33,447 nucleotides of DNA from Nitrobacter sp. 62-23 (GCF_001897285.1 NZ_MKSM01000056.1:1-33447), one strand, 5' to 3'. Counted from the stretch's first letter, positions 6,876-15,772 are shown. Notes: generated by a model not told the origin, from the letters alone. Numbers and translations are program-made.

Positions 6876-9500
6876 CTATGGCGCAGCGGAGCGTTCGGTT
6901 CCGGGCAAACCTGCTCCGGCCAAATCTTGTCCGGCCAAGTCTTGTCTGGCCAAATCTCGTGCAGCCAGGTCTTTTGCAGCCAGGTCTCGCGCGGCCAGAT
7001 CTCGTCCAGCCAGATCTCGTCCAGCCAAGTCGCGAACCAGCGCTTCGATGCGGTCGAGATCCCGCACATGCAAATCCCGTTGAGGGTTCGGAAGGTTGAT
7101 TCCCTCCTTGCGGAAGCGTTTGAGTATCTGGAGCCTGACCTCGTTGGCGGCGCCGCCGTCGATGCCGATATGCGCGACGTGAAAGAACACCGTGAACTCC
7201 AGGGCGTCGGCGCCGAAATTGCCGAGAACGGCAAACGGCTCGGGGGATTTCAGCGCGCGCGGGTGCTGGGCGACAATGTCGAGCAGGATTTCGATGACCT
7301 TGTCCGGATCGGCGTCATAGGAGGTGCTGACCGCTACCGACAGGCGGGCCGAATAGCTGCCATGCATCCAGTTGACGACCTGTCCGCTGATCAGGTCCGC
7401 ATTCGGGACGATCACCGAGACGTTGTCGTAGGTCGCGATCTCGGTGGCGCGCACGTTGATGCGTTTCACGACGCCCATGCGGGCGCCGACCTCGATGCGA
7501 TCGCCGACCTTGATCGGGCGCTCCACAAGAAGGATCAGGCCGGAAACGAAGTTGTTGATGATGGATTGCAGTCCGAAGCCGATACCGACCGACAGCGCGC
7601 CGGCGACGATGGCGACGTTTTGCAGGTTGAGGCCGACATAGGACAGCGCGATCAGGGTGGCCAGAATGACGCCGGCATAGCCCGCGCCGGTGCCGATCGA
7701 ACTGCGAACGCCGACGTCGAGGCTGGTTTCCGGCAGGAAACGCTCCTCAAGCCAGCGCTTGAGCGCGCGCGTGGCCACGACACCGATGATAAAAACCGTA
7801 ACCGCGCCGAGAATCACGGACGGCGCGATGGTGATATTGCCGATCTGGATGCTGAAGAACGCCGTGGACATCGACGTGGCGAGGTCGTCGGAACGGATTC
7901 CCCAGGTTGTGAGCACAACGAAGGCCGTCAACCCGATCAGCGCCAGTTGAACGAGGCCGCCGAGCACCGCGGCGATCTGCCGGACCGCACTGCTGCCCAG
8001 ACCCGCGGTTTGCCGCAAGAAGCGGCCGACCGCGCCGTGAAACGCAAAAGTCGCATTGACGAGAACCGCGGCGAACCGGCTCAGCAGCACGAAGCTCATC
8101 AGCGCGGCGATCACCACCACCATTTCGATCGTGATAAACCGGCCCAAGGCGACATATCCCGCGAGCGGTCCGAGAATGGCGGCCGTGGCCATCACCCAGC
8201 CGACCGGAATCAACAGGCGCCACGCGGACTTGTTTACGGCGGTTGGCGGCGAGGGGGTGGTTTCGTCGTCGGCTTCGGTTGTGGCCGCAACGCGAAGCGC
8301 CCCCATGAAGAGCAGCGCCTTCGCAATGGCGATCATGCCCCGGCTTGCAATCGAAAGTTCGATCGGGGCTCTGATCGCGACGTTCACGGCGTCCACGACC
8401 ACGCCGAACGCGATGACCATGGCAAGCAGGACTGCGTAGGAAATCAGGCCGTCGGCAGCGGCATTGTCCATTTCGATCAGACGCCAGGTCGGACGTCCCG
8501 GCGCCAGCACCGCGATCGTCAGGCGGACAAAGAAGAAGCCGAAGGTGATGCCGATGAACAAGGCGCGAACGATCGGACTTACATCGTCGGGCAGCACTCC
8601 GAGCATCATGAGCGCCTGATAGAGCACGAGCAGCGCGACGGCGGTGAGCGCGGTGTCAGCAAGCACGATGACGGCGGCGGAGCCGGTTTTCCGCAGCGGG
8701 CTCGGGCTGGCAATCTCGGGGTCGCGTTTGGTCCAGCGCGACCACCAGCGCCGGCCCGGCGACAGGAAGAACCCGAGCACCACGACGGCTGCGATTGCGA
8801 AGCCCGACGCCGCGCGAAGCGGCTGTGATGCCAGCACCCGACCCCATTTGGAGAGGAGATCGGTCAAGTGGCTGGCGGCAACCGGAACGGCGTTTGCGGC
8901 GGTGATCCAGAACGTGGGATTGAGCAGGCTTGCAGAGCGCTGCAGCACCGAATCGTTGAACATCGCGCGCCGCCGATCGGAAATCGCCTCGATCGTTTGC
9001 TGAGCCCGCACATTGATGAGCTTGGCCTGCTGAATGATGCCCTGCCGCGCGGCGACTTCAGCCAGCAGCTTGGCGCGCTCGAGTTTCACGTCGTCAGATG
9101 GGGGAGCGGTCGCATCGGGACTTGGCGCGAGTTCGGCCGCCCGTGCAGTCGCGGCTTCGAGCGGAGGCGTGATTTCCGAGATCAGGTCGCGCGCTTCACT
9201 TTGCGTGGCTGTGGTCCGGTTTCGCAGATTATTCAATACGGCATCGTCGATCACATGGGCGCCGAGAACCGTTTCGATCTGATCGAGCGTCTGCTTCCAG
9301 CCGTCGAGTTTCGACTGTGCTTGAGGAAACTGCGGTGCCGGTACCGATGGCAGATCTTCAGCGGGAGCCGCCGGCGGAGGCGCGGTTGCCGGGCTTGCCG
9401 GCTTGGCGGTGCCGGCGTTTCCGGGAGCCGGTGTTCCGGCGTGCAACGGCATCCACGATAGAAACACGATGAAGAAAATTGCCGCGCGGATGATCTTCAT
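6876..9500 (-). CDS. MscS-family mechanosensitive channel with DUF3772-like N-terminus
   Basis: This 874-residue inner-membrane protein belongs to the large MscK/MscM-like subset of small-conductance channels that release solutes on osmotic downshock. Residues 1-22 are a signal peptide (IFFIVFLSWMPLHA), followed by a Pro/Ala-rich linker (22-60). A helical periplasmic domain of DUF3772 type covers about 65-190 (KLDGWKQTLDQIETVL). About ten hydrophobic segments follow. The MscS pore and beta domain lie at about 590-790: GIGFGLQSIINNFVSGL, then ERPIKVGDRIEV and NVSVIVPNADLISGQVVNW. The C-terminus (about 823-867) is nine pentads of the form [RKQ]DLA[GAR], encoded by a 15-bp tandem repeat and not typical of the family. 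It is transcribed alone. The start is the only sensible ATG before the signal peptide. Confidence 0.92.
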   Translation of the reverse strand: MKIIRAAIFFIVFLSWMPLHAGTPAPGNAGTAKPASPATAPPPAAPAEDLPSVPAPQFPQAQSKLDGWKQTLDQIETVLGAHVIDDAVLNNLRNRTTATQSEARDLISEITPPLEAATARAAELAPSPDATAPPSDDVKLERAKLLAEVAARQGIIQQAKLINVRAQQTIEAISDRRRAMFNDSVLQRSASLLNPTFWITAANAVPVAASHLTDLLSKWGRVLASQPLRAASGFAIAAVVVLGFFLSPGRRWWSRWTKRDPEIASPSPLRKTGSAAVIVLADTALTAVALLVLYQALMMLGVLPDDVSPIVRALFIGITFGFFFVRLTIAVLAPGRPTWRLIEMDNAAADGLISYAVLLAMVIAFGVVVDAVNVAIRAPIELSIASRGMIAIAKALLFMGALRVAATTEADDETTPSPPTAVNKSAWRLLIPVGWVMATAAILGPLAGYVALGRFITIEMVVVIAALMSFVLLSRFAAVLVNATFAFHGAVGRFLRQTAGLGSSAVRQIAAVLGGLVQLALIGLTAFVVLTTWGIRSDDLATSMSTAFFSIQIGNITIAPSVILGAVTVFIIGVVATRALKRWLEERFLPETSLDVGVRSSIGTGAGYAGVILATLIALSYVGLNLQNVAIVAGALSVGIGFGLQSIINNFVSGLILLVERPIKVGDRIEVGARMGVVKRINVRATEIATYDNVSVIVPNADLISGQVVNWMHGSYSARLSVAVSTSYDADPDKVIEILLDIVAQHPRALKSPEPFAVLGNFGADALEFTVFFHVAHIGIDGGAANEVRLQILKRFRKEGINLPNPQRDLHVRDLDRIEALVRDLAGRDLAGRDLAARDLAAKDLAARDLARQDLAGQDLAGAGLPGTERSAAP
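6904..7038 (-). repeat. 15-bp tandem repeat (minisatellite) inside the channel gene
   Basis: About nine tandem units of 15 bp are visible. On the plus strand they start with GCCAAATCTTGTCCG (6919-6933), and the two units at 6994-7023 are identical to each other (GCCAGATCTCGTCCA). The outer units are more degenerate. Since 15 is a multiple of 3, copy-number changes keep the frame, adding or removing one [RKQ]DLA[GAR] pentad each time. The array encodes the last part of the MscS-like protein just before a seven-residue tail. Confidence 0.9.
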
Positions 9501-9977
9501 GGCTCTCTTGCCTATCGAAACAGTGCTGAAATTGACGATGCAGCCAACCGGAACGGAAGGCGAAGCCGGCCATGATGGTTGTTGTCCGGCTATGCGATGC
9601 GCGTGAGGCGCGCCATTTTGGTTTGGCGGTACGATAGGCAGAAATCCGCCTATTGTATGTATTTCAGTTCAGCCGCTGCTTGCTTGAATGACAGGGTCAA
9701 CGGTGTCCCGTCAATGCTTGCATCCGCTCGTCATGCTTGGCGCGATCCGTTGGCGCGAATAGCCCAACCGAATTCCCAGCCTGTCCCCGTTGGGTTGACA
9801 TGCCCGCGGGGGGCTCCGGCGCGGCCGCGCGGGTAGATGGCCTACATCTTCTTGATATCGTTGTATTTTATTTTGTGTTTCGCTTGAGTGATGAGCCTCA
9901 CAGTTTCCCGGGCGCCGATGATCCAGGATGCGGCATCGACAATGGCCTCAGAGTCCACCGCAATCGAGGAGCCAAAG
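9501..9977. other. 477-bp intergenic region between channel gene and Cys-repeat gene
   Basis: This gap lies between divergent genes and no convincing coding region is visible. It must hold both promoters. A small dyad, ATAGGC (9634-9639) and GCCTAT (9648-9653), lies about 135 bp upstream of the channel start. An AT-rich tract at about 9850-9890 (TTGTATTTTATTTTGTG) is a plausible promoter area for the downstream gene. The frame of that gene stays open upstream to about 9888, but that stretch has no signal-like or conserved sequence. Confidence 0.5.
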
Positions 9978-10256
9978 ATGACCAGCGTTCGCACCGAGAT
10001 CGTCCGTCAGATAGCCGCGACCCTGGCTGTCGCAGTCTTCTTCGTCATGCCGGCCAGCGCGAGCCATGCCTTCACGGCCGAAGCGCAACGTCAGTGCACC
10101 GGCGATGCGTTCCGCCTGTGCAGCTCCGAAATTCCGGATATCGGACGGATTACCGCCTGCATGGTCAAGAACCGCTCCAGCCTCAGTTCGGGCTGCCGCG
10201 TCGAACTCGACAAAGGTCTGGCTGCTGCGACATTGCACAAGGTCGCCGAGCAGTAA
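9978..10256 (+). CDS. Small secreted protein with cysteine-rich repeat
   Basis: This protein has 92 residues. The ATG at 9978 follows CGAGGAG and leads straight into a signal peptide (IAATLAVAVFFVMPASASHA, about 11-31), so longer versions of the frame are rejected. The mature part carries four cysteines (40, 48, 61, 73) in QCTGDAFRLCSSEIPDIGRI, then ACMVKNRSSLSSGCRVEL. This spacing, C-x7-C-x12-C-x11-C with a CM and LS..C motif, resembles the cysteine-rich repeat of Golgi protein GLG1, which also occurs in small exported proteins of rhizobia. Two disulfides in the periplasm are likely. Function is unknown. The oxygenase gene starts 104 bp downstream on the same strand, but a common operon is not evident. 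Confidence 0.75.
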   Translation: MTSVRTEIVRQIAATLAVAVFFVMPASASHAFTAEAQRQCTGDAFRLCSSEIPDIGRITACMVKNRSSLSSGCRVELDKGLAAATLHKVAEQ

Positions 10257-10327
10257 GCCTTCGCCGGTTGCCATCGGTTGGTGATCCCCGTCATACTCGC
10301 CTATGATCGGGCAAGTACCGCAAGGTC

Positions 10328-10345
10328 GTCCGTTGCGCAGCGGAC
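10328..10345. promoter_or_regulatory. Near-perfect 18-bp palindrome upstream of the monooxygenase genes
   Basis: GTCCGTTGCGCAGCGGAC is palindromic except for one symmetric T/G pair (GTCCG-T-TGCGCA-G-CGGAC). It ends 15 bp before the ATG of the oxygenase gene. The position suits an operator for a TetR- or MarR-type repressor, or an mRNA hairpin just upstream of the ribosome binding site. No regulator gene is adjacent, so the binder is unknown. Confidence 0.42.
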
Positions 10346-10360
10346 AGTGAGGATAACCAG

Positions 10361-11584
10361 ATGGCAGGTATCAGCCCGCCTGCGAATCCGTCGTCAGAAC
10401 CGGATTACGGTGATAACTATGCCGCCATGATGGCGCGGGCACGGGCGCTCGTGCCGCAACTGCGCGAGCGGGCCGCAAGGACGGAAGAGCTGCGGCGGCT
10501 GCCACCGGAGACCGAGAAGGATTTTCATGCGGCCGGCCTGTTCAGGATTCTGCAGCCCAAGCGGGTCGGCGGCTCCGAATTCGACTACGTGGCGCTCGTC
10601 GACTTCGCCGAAGCGATCGCCATGGCCGACGCATCCGCGGCGTGGACGCTGGCGAACCTTGCGAGCCATCACTGGATGCTCGGCATGTTCGACAGCCGTG
10701 CGCAGGATGCCGTCTGGAGCAAGGATGCGACCGCATTGATCGCCTCCTCTTTCGTGTTTCCTTCCGGCCGCGCCAGGAAGGTCGACGGCGGCTACCGTTT
10801 GCAGGGCCACTGGCCGTTTTCGTCCGGTGTGGATTGCTGCGACTGGAACATGCTCGCGGGGCTCGTCTCATCCGATGATGAAGCCGACGGCATCGAATAC
10901 AGGATTTTCCTGCTTCCCCGCCAAGACTACCGCGTCATCGATATGTGGAACGCCGCCGGCCTGAAAGGCACGGGCTCGAACGACGTCGCCGTCGAAGACG
11001 TTTTCGTCGAAGACTGGAAAACGCTCTCGGTCGCGGAGATTGCCGGCGGTCCCTCGCCCGGCAGCGCCGCCAATCCGAACTCCCTTTATGCGCTGCCGGT
11101 GTTTGCACTGTTTCCCTTCGTGCTGTCCGGGGTGGCGCTCGGTAACGCCCAGGGCTGCCTCGAAGACTACATCGAGGTCGCACGCCATCGCGCAACCACC
11201 TACAGTCGCGCCATGCTCGGCGACCTTCAATCCACGCAGATCAAGATTGCCGAAGCGTCAGCGAAGATCGACGCCGCGCGGCTCGTCATGCGCTCGATCT
11301 GCATCAAAGCGATGGTGGAGGCGAGGCGTGGGCATATTCCCGACATGGCGGTCAAGACCGGATGGCGGCGCGACGGGGCTTATGCGGTGAACCTGTGTAC
11401 CGAGGCGGTGTCGCTGCTGGTTGCAGCGAGCGGGGCGCGGGGGTTGTCTGCGGGTTCTCCGCTGCAGCGGCAGTTCCGCGATGCGAACGCGATCAATTCC
11501 CACATCGCGTTCAGCTTCGATGCGGCGGGCACGGATTATGGCCGGGTTGCCCTTGGCCTGCCGTCAAAAAACCTGACGCTGTGA
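10361..11584 (+). CDS. Flavin-dependent monooxygenase, oxygenase component (acyl-CoA dehydrogenase fold)
   Basis: This protein has 407 residues. The fold is that of acyl-CoA dehydrogenases: a helical N-terminal domain (MARARALVPQLRERAARTEE, then LPPETEKDFHAAGLFRIL), a middle beta domain (FVFPSGRARKVDGGYRLQGHWPF split over about 128-150) and a helical C-terminal domain of the Acyl-CoA_dh_2 type. A flavin reductase gene follows 9 bp downstream, so this is more likely a group D two-component monooxygenase (HpaB/HsaA/DszC-like) that uses reduced flavin made by its partner than a true dehydrogenase. HWPFSSGVDCCDW and LKGTGSNDVAVEDVFV are typical of this branch. The substrate is not readable: no ring-cleavage or CoA-ligase genes are near. 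A palindrome at 10328-10345 may regulate it. Confidence 0.87.
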   Translation: MAGISPPANPSSEPDYGDNYAAMMARARALVPQLRERAARTEELRRLPPETEKDFHAAGLFRILQPKRVGGSEFDYVALVDFAEAIAMADASAAWTLANLASHHWMLGMFDSRAQDAVWSKDATALIASSFVFPSGRARKVDGGYRLQGHWPFSSGVDCCDWNMLAGLVSSDDEADGIEYRIFLLPRQDYRVIDMWNAAGLKGTGSNDVAVEDVFVEDWKTLSVAEIAGGPSPGSAANPNSLYALPVFALFPFVLSGVALGNAQGCLEDYIEVARHRATTYSRAMLGDLQSTQIKIAEASAKIDAARLVMRSICIKAMVEARRGHIPDMAVKTGWRRDGAYAVNLCTEAVSLLVAASGARGLSAGSPLQRQFRDANAINSHIAFSFDAAGTDYGRVALGLPSKNLTL

Positions 11585-11593
11585 GGTCGTCTG

Positions 11594-12136
11594 ATGACAG
11601 ACGGTCCTGACTTCCCCGGCGCGCCGGATCCGGCCAATGAACTCGCGAGCGACCAGTCGTCGCTCGATCCGCGCGACTTCCGCAACGCGCTCGGCACCTA
11701 TGCCACCGGCGTCACCATCATCACGGCCGCCGACCAGGCCGGACTCCCTTACGGGCTGACGTGCAACTCGTTCACGTCGGTCTCGCTGAACCCGCCGCTG
11801 GTGCTGTGGAGTCTGGTAGTTTATTCGCGGAACATGAGCGTCTTCCAGAACGCCAGCCATTTCGCCGTCAACGTGCTTGGCGCGTCGCAGCAGGAACTGG
11901 CCGTCAAATTTGCGATGCCGTCGAGCCGCAAGTTCGAAGGGGTCGCCTGGGCGCCAGGCCTCGGCGGCGCCCCGCTGCTGTCCGGCGGCGTTGCGAACTT
12001 TCAGTGTCGCACCGTCGATCGCTATTATGGCGGAGACCACGTCATCTTCCTCGGTGCCGTGGAGGCCTACAGCTACAACCGGGACGAATCGCTCTTGTTT
12101 GCCCGCGGCAAGTATGGCCGCTTCGTCGGCGAATGA
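11594..12136 (+). CDS. Flavin reductase family protein (HpaC/HsaB-like)
   Basis: This 180-residue protein belongs to the flavin reductase-like FMN-binding split-barrel family. Visible landmarks are FRNALGTYATGVTIITA (about 29-45), GLTCNSFTSVSLNPPLVLW (about 54-72), FAVNVLGASQQELAVKFA (about 90-107) and GGDHVIFLGAVEAY (about 146-159). It reduces FMN or FAD with NAD(P)H and supplies it to the oxygenase encoded 9 bp upstream; GAGG just before the start lies in that short spacer. The first 25 residues are a poorly conserved extension. The pair forms a two-gene operon. The transporter gene follows 47 bp later on the same strand and may be part of the same transcript. Confidence 0.92.
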   Translation: MTDGPDFPGAPDPANELASDQSSLDPRDFRNALGTYATGVTIITAADQAGLPYGLTCNSFTSVSLNPPLVLWSLVVYSRNMSVFQNASHFAVNVLGASQQELAVKFAMPSSRKFEGVAWAPGLGGAPLLSGGVANFQCRTVDRYYGGDHVIFLGAVEAYSYNRDESLLFARGKYGRFVGE

Positions 12137-12183
12137 CGCTTTGCCGGTGAGGGTTCTCCAAAATCTGCCGGAATGAGAGCGCG

Positions 12184-13404
12184 ATGACCGATCCGATCCT
12201 GATTGCTGGAATTCCCCTCGATTTCATTCTCTTCGGGTTCATTCTGCTCGGCATCGCGCTGTTTCATCGTCATACGCTTCCGATCGCGCTTGTCGGCCTC
12301 GTCGCCATCATCGGCTACAAAATCGGCTTCACCGGATTCAAGTCCGGCGCAGGGTGGAGCGGGTTCGGACGCCACATGGCGCACGAGTGGGTCACGCTGG
12401 CGAACCTGTTCCTGCTGCTGATGGGGTTTGCCATTCTGTCGCGACACTTCGAGGAAAGCCGGATACCGGACGAAATGCCGGCCGTGCTGCCCGATGACTG
12501 GAAAGGCGGCGTCCTCCTTCTCGTCATCGTTTTCGTGCTGTCGAGTTTTCTCGATAACATCGCCGGAGCGCTGATCGGGGGCACGGTCGCGCGTCACGTC
12601 TTTCGGGGGAAGGTCCATATCGGCTATCTCGTTGCGATCGTAGCGGCCTCCAACGCCGGCGGCTCCGGCAGCGTTGTCGGCGATACGACGACGACGATGA
12701 TGTGGATCGACGGCGTCAGTCCGCTCAGCGTCGTGGAGGCCTATGTCGCGGCCGTGGTGGCGCTCGCGATCTTCGCGGTTCCGGCCGCGATCAAGCAGCA
12801 TCGCTTTTCGCCGATCGTGAAGAAGCCGCCGAGCGGATCGCGCGTGGACGGCGCCCGGGTCTTCATCGTGGCAGCCATCCTGACCGCGGCATTGGTCGCA
12901 AACGTGACCGCGAACCTGAAATTTCCGGCACTGCTCGATACGCTTCCCGTGCTTGGGCTCGCAGTCTGGGCCGCGATTTTGCTGACCGCGTTCCTGCGCA
13001 CGCCGGACTGGAGCATCATGCCCGAAACCTTCAAGGGCACGATCTTTCTTCTGGCGCTCGTGACCGCCGCCTCCGTGATGCCGGTCGAGACATTGCCGTC
13101 GGCGTCATGGCAAACGACGCTCGGCCTCGGCTTTGTGTCGTCGGTGTTCGACAACATCCCGCTCACCGCGCTGGCGCTCAAGCAGGGCGGCTATGACTGG
13201 GGATTTCTTGCTTACGCCGTCGGCTTTGGCGGCTCGATGGTCTGGTTCGGCTCCTCCGCCGGCGTGGCGCTGTCGAACATGTATCCGGAGGCGAAGTCGG
13301 TGGGCTCATGGCTCAGGCACGGCTGGCCCGTTGCGGTCGCCTACGTTGCCGGCTTCTTCGTGATGCTCGCCGTTATCGGCTGGCATCCCGATCAGCCGCA
13401 TTGA
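12184..13404 (+). CDS. Ion transporter superfamily membrane protein (NhaD/ArsB/citrate-transporter type)
   Basis: This 406-residue protein is hydrophobic throughout, with about eleven membrane segments. Two inverted halves are visible: SSFLDNIAGALIGG followed by SNAGGSGSVVGDTTTTM (about 120-178), and SSVFDNIPLTALALKQGG followed by GFGGSMVWFGSSAGVALSN (about 318-365). The paired DN-I and GGS-x-G motifs are the substrate and ion sites of the IT superfamily, which includes NhaD sodium/proton antiporters, ArsB and citrate carriers. The real substrate cannot be read from sequence. It follows the flavin reductase gene by 47 bp, so it might move the monooxygenase substrate or product, but an independent cation antiporter is equally possible. 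It is convergent with pncB, with 14 bp between stop codons. Confidence 0.82.
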   Translation: MTDPILIAGIPLDFILFGFILLGIALFHRHTLPIALVGLVAIIGYKIGFTGFKSGAGWSGFGRHMAHEWVTLANLFLLLMGFAILSRHFEESRIPDEMPAVLPDDWKGGVLLLVIVFVLSSFLDNIAGALIGGTVARHVFRGKVHIGYLVAIVAASNAGGSGSVVGDTTTTMMWIDGVSPLSVVEAYVAAVVALAIFAVPAAIKQHRFSPIVKKPPSGSRVDGARVFIVAAILTAALVANVTANLKFPALLDTLPVLGLAVWAAILLTAFLRTPDWSIMPETFKGTIFLLALVTAASVMPVETLPSASWQTTLGLGFVSSVFDNIPLTALALKQGGYDWGFLAYAVGFGGSMVWFGSSAGVALSNMYPEAKSVGSWLRHGWPVAVAYVAGFFVMLAVIGWHPDQPH

Positions 13405-13418
13405 ATGCCAGTCTCAAC

Positions 13419-14723
13419 TCAAACATGGACCGGGGAATGAACGCGGCCGGCATGTCCGAACACCCGCAGGTAGCGTTCGATCTCCGAGGGCTCGCCGGTC
13501 GCCTTCTCGGGATTGTCCGACAGTTTCACTGCGGGACGGCCGTTGACCGATGTCACCTTGCAGACGATCGAGATCGGGTCGAGGTCGGCGGTGCCGTCGG
13601 GCGAACATCCCACGAAGTCGTTGGTCAGGTTGGTGCCCCAGCCGAAACTCACCCGGACGCGTCCGGCAAAATGCCGCTGCGTTTCCTCAATCGAATCGGC
13701 GTCCATGCCGTCGGAAAACACCAGCAGTTTTTCCCGAGGATCGCGGCCCTTCTGCTCCCACCACCTGATGATCTCCTCGCCGGCCGGGATCGGCGGCAGG
13801 CTGTCCGGGCGGAAGCCGGTCCAGTCCGCCACCCACTCCGGCGCGTCGCGCAGGAAAGCCTTGGTGCCGAAGGCGTCGGGCAGGGCGACCAGCAGGTTGC
13901 CTCCATAGGTGTGCCGCCATTGGTCGAGGATGCGATAGGGCGCCCGGCGGAGCGCGTCGTCGTCATCGGCGAGCGCGGCCGCGACCATGGGCAGTTCATG
14001 CGCGTTGGTGCCAATGGCTTCGAGATCGTTGTCCATCGCCAGCAGAACATTCGACGTGCCGGTGAAGGCGGGCCCCAATGCTTCCTTGGCGGCTTCCACG
14101 CACCAGCGCTGCCAGAGAAAGCCATGACGCCGCCGCGTTCCGAAGTCCGACAGCCGCAGGTCGTCGAGCTTGCGCAATCGTTCGAGTTTGCCCCACAGCT
14201 TTGCCTTGGCGCGCGCATACAGCACATCGAGCGCGAACCGGCCCTGACCCCTGGTCACCTGGCGCGACCGCAACTCGTTGAGAATGGCGAGCGCCGGAAT
14301 CTCCCACATCGTGGTGTGGGTCCATCGCCCATGGAAATGCAACTCGTACTGGCCATCGACTTTCCGCAATTCGTATTCAGGAAGCCGGAACGCCGCGAGC
14401 CAATTGATAAAGTCCGGCGTGAACATCTGGGTCTCGCCGTAGAACGTGTTGCCCGCGAGCCAGATCAGCTCCTTTTTACTGAAGGCGATGCTGCGGGCAT
14501 GGTCGAGCTGCGCCCGCAGTTCACCTTCGTCGATGACCTCGGCAAGCCGGACGTGGCGGCTGCGATTAATGACGGAAAACGTGACATGCTCGTTCGGATA
14601 GAATTCCCGGATCATCTGCAGCATGAGCAGCTTGTAGAAATCGGTATCGAGCAGGCTGCGCACGATCGGATCGAGGCGGAAGCCGTGGTTATAGGTTCGC
14701 GTCGCGATATCCGTAACGGTCAT
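13419..14723 (-). CDS. pncB: Nicotinate phosphoribosyltransferase
   Basis: This 434-residue enzyme converts nicotinate, PRPP and ATP to nicotinate mononucleotide in the Preiss-Handler salvage route to NAD. The N-terminus [18 protein letters not shown] (about 21-38) is diagnostic. FGTRRRH (194-200) binds the phosphoribosyl/nicotinate end. [24 protein letters not shown] (about 223-246) contains His242, the equivalent of the phosphohistidine that couples ATP hydrolysis. [17 protein letters not shown] and [13 protein letters not shown] lie in the C-terminal barrel. The length is normal for the proteobacterial type. It is a stand-alone gene, convergent with the transporter gene; 167 bp without a visible gene separate it from the ModA-like gene upstream. 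Confidence 0.96.
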   Translation of the reverse strand: MTVTDIATRTYNHGFRLDPIVRSLLDTDFYKLLMLQMIREFYPNEHVTFSVINRSRHVRLAEVIDEGELRAQLDHARSIAFSKKELIWLAGNTFYGETQMFTPDFINWLAAFRLPEYELRKVDGQYELHFHGRWTHTTMWEIPALAILNELRSRQVTRGQGRFALDVLYARAKAKLWGKLERLRKLDDLRLSDFGTRRRHGFLWQRWCVEAAKEALGPAFTGTSNVLLAMDNDLEAIGTNAHELPMVAAALADDDDALRRAPYRILDQWRHTYGGNLLVALPDAFGTKAFLRDAPEWVADWTGFRPDSLPPIPAGEEIIRWWEQKGRDPREKLLVFSDGMDADSIEETQRHFAGRVRVSFGWGTNLTNDFVGCSPDGTADLDPISIVCKVTSVNGRPAVKLSDNPEKATGEPSEIERYLRVFGHAGRVHSPVHV

Positions 14724-14890
14724 GCCGCAAACTATAAGGCAGACGCGTGATCGCGAACAGGCCGGTCTGGTGTCGCGGCGGGTACGCGAAAGCTCAGACC
14801 CGGAAAGCTGGTCCGTCGACTATCCAGGTTTGCCGAGGCACCCCGTTGCACATCGGTCGTCGCTGAGGTGGCATCCGTTCCGGGCTCCGA

Positions 14891-15772
14891 CTAAAGCCCG
14901 CCGCTCGGAACGAAACCGTATTCCGGAAGGCGGCGTTGCGCATCCGGAGACACCAGGTAGAGCGCGAAGCGATACGCAGCCTCCCTGTGGCCCGCATCCT
15001 TGATTGTCGTCAGTATCGTCAGGCCATAATTGATGGGCATCGCGAGCGGCGGAGGCACTTCGACCCGCGTCAGCGGCAAATCCGACGGCTTTTCAGGTCC
15101 GGCGCTGATTTTCGTATGCGAACTGCAGTAACCGATGAAGGCGTCGGCCTCGTGCCGTGTAAAGAAATAGTGCACCGCCGTTTCGCCAGCCGGCAACTTG
15201 GGACTTGCTGGACCTCCAACCAGTTGATGCGCGTTTCTGATGAGAGTGTCCTTCGCGCCGGCGCGAACGGTCTCCGCGCGATCGAAGAACTGCCAGGCAT
15301 AGTCACCTCCGGGATCCGCGCCCGGCGTCGACGTGCCGATTTTTACTGACGGCTCAAGCAGCTTGTCGAGCAGAGTGGCTTGAGTGAGGCCAAGCTCCGC
15401 GCGGCCGGTCACGCAGAGTTGATTTCTGGCGAAGATGACAGGCCGCGTGCCGGCGCCTTCGAGGAAAAGTTGCTGCGGATGCTCCATGTTGGCGGACACG
15501 AAAATATCCGCGCCGCCTTCCTTGCGGATCCTGTTCAGCAGCAGTCCCGCCGGGCCGAATGTAAATTCAAACCTCTGGCCCGTCGTCCTGGCGTAATCCT
15601 CCGCAATTGCGGGGAGAATGCCTCGCGTGCTTCCGGCCGCGTAAACCCGCAGCGCCGGCGCCTGCTCCTCCGCTTCCGCCCGGCAGACCCATGAGCCGAC
15701 GATCCATGAGCCGACGATCGTCGTCAGAGCGAGGACGCCTGCATATGTGACCGCGATCGTCCGGTTCTTCAT
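14891..15772 (-). CDS. ModA-like periplasmic substrate-binding protein
   Basis: This protein has 293 residues, including an N-terminal export segment (about 8-35) ending near AEAEEQ. The body is a type II periplasmic binding fold of the ModA/COG0725 kind: LRVYAAGSTRGILPAIAEDY (about 41-60), GGADIFVSANMEHPQQL (about 85-101), STPGADPGGDYAWQFF (about 148-163) and a C-terminal RFALYLVSPDAQRRLPEYGF typical of ModA. In molybdate-binding ModA two serines contact the oxyanion; the second region here reads FGPAGLLLNRI, so that serine is apparently absent and the ligand may differ or be a complex. Its ATG overlaps the TGA of the TonB receptor (ATGA, 15769-15772), so the two are translationally coupled. 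No ABC permease or ATPase gene is adjacent. Molybdate-type oxyanion binding is inference. Confidence 0.85.
   Translation of the reverse strand: MKNRTIAVTYAGVLALTTIVGSWIVGSWVCRAEAEEQAPALRVYAAGSTRGILPAIAEDYARTTGQRFEFTFGPAGLLLNRIRKEGGADIFVSANMEHPQQLFLEGAGTRPVIFARNQLCVTGRAELGLTQATLLDKLLEPSVKIGTSTPGADPGGDYAWQFFDRAETVRAGAKDTLIRNAHQLVGGPASPKLPAGETAVHYFFTRHEADAFIGYCSSHTKISAGPEKPSDLPLTRVEVPPPLAMPINYGLTILTTIKDAGHREAAYRFALYLVSPDAQRRLPEYGFVPSGGL

Noticed and set aside
6904-7038. CRISPR-like or regulatory repeat array
   Set aside because: Units are 15 bp, contiguous without spacers, in frame within a coding region and yield a regular peptide, so this is a coding minisatellite.
6828-8828. Very long plus-strand open frame (666 residues) opposite the MscS-like gene
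   Set aside because: It lies wholly antisense to a gene with clear MscS motifs, is rich in His/Asp/Arg/Gly as expected from the complement of GC-rich codons, and has no recognisable domain.
13308-14750. Plus-strand open frame of 480 residues opposite pncB
   Set aside because: It is antisense to a complete pncB with its catalytic His region and has no family resemblance.
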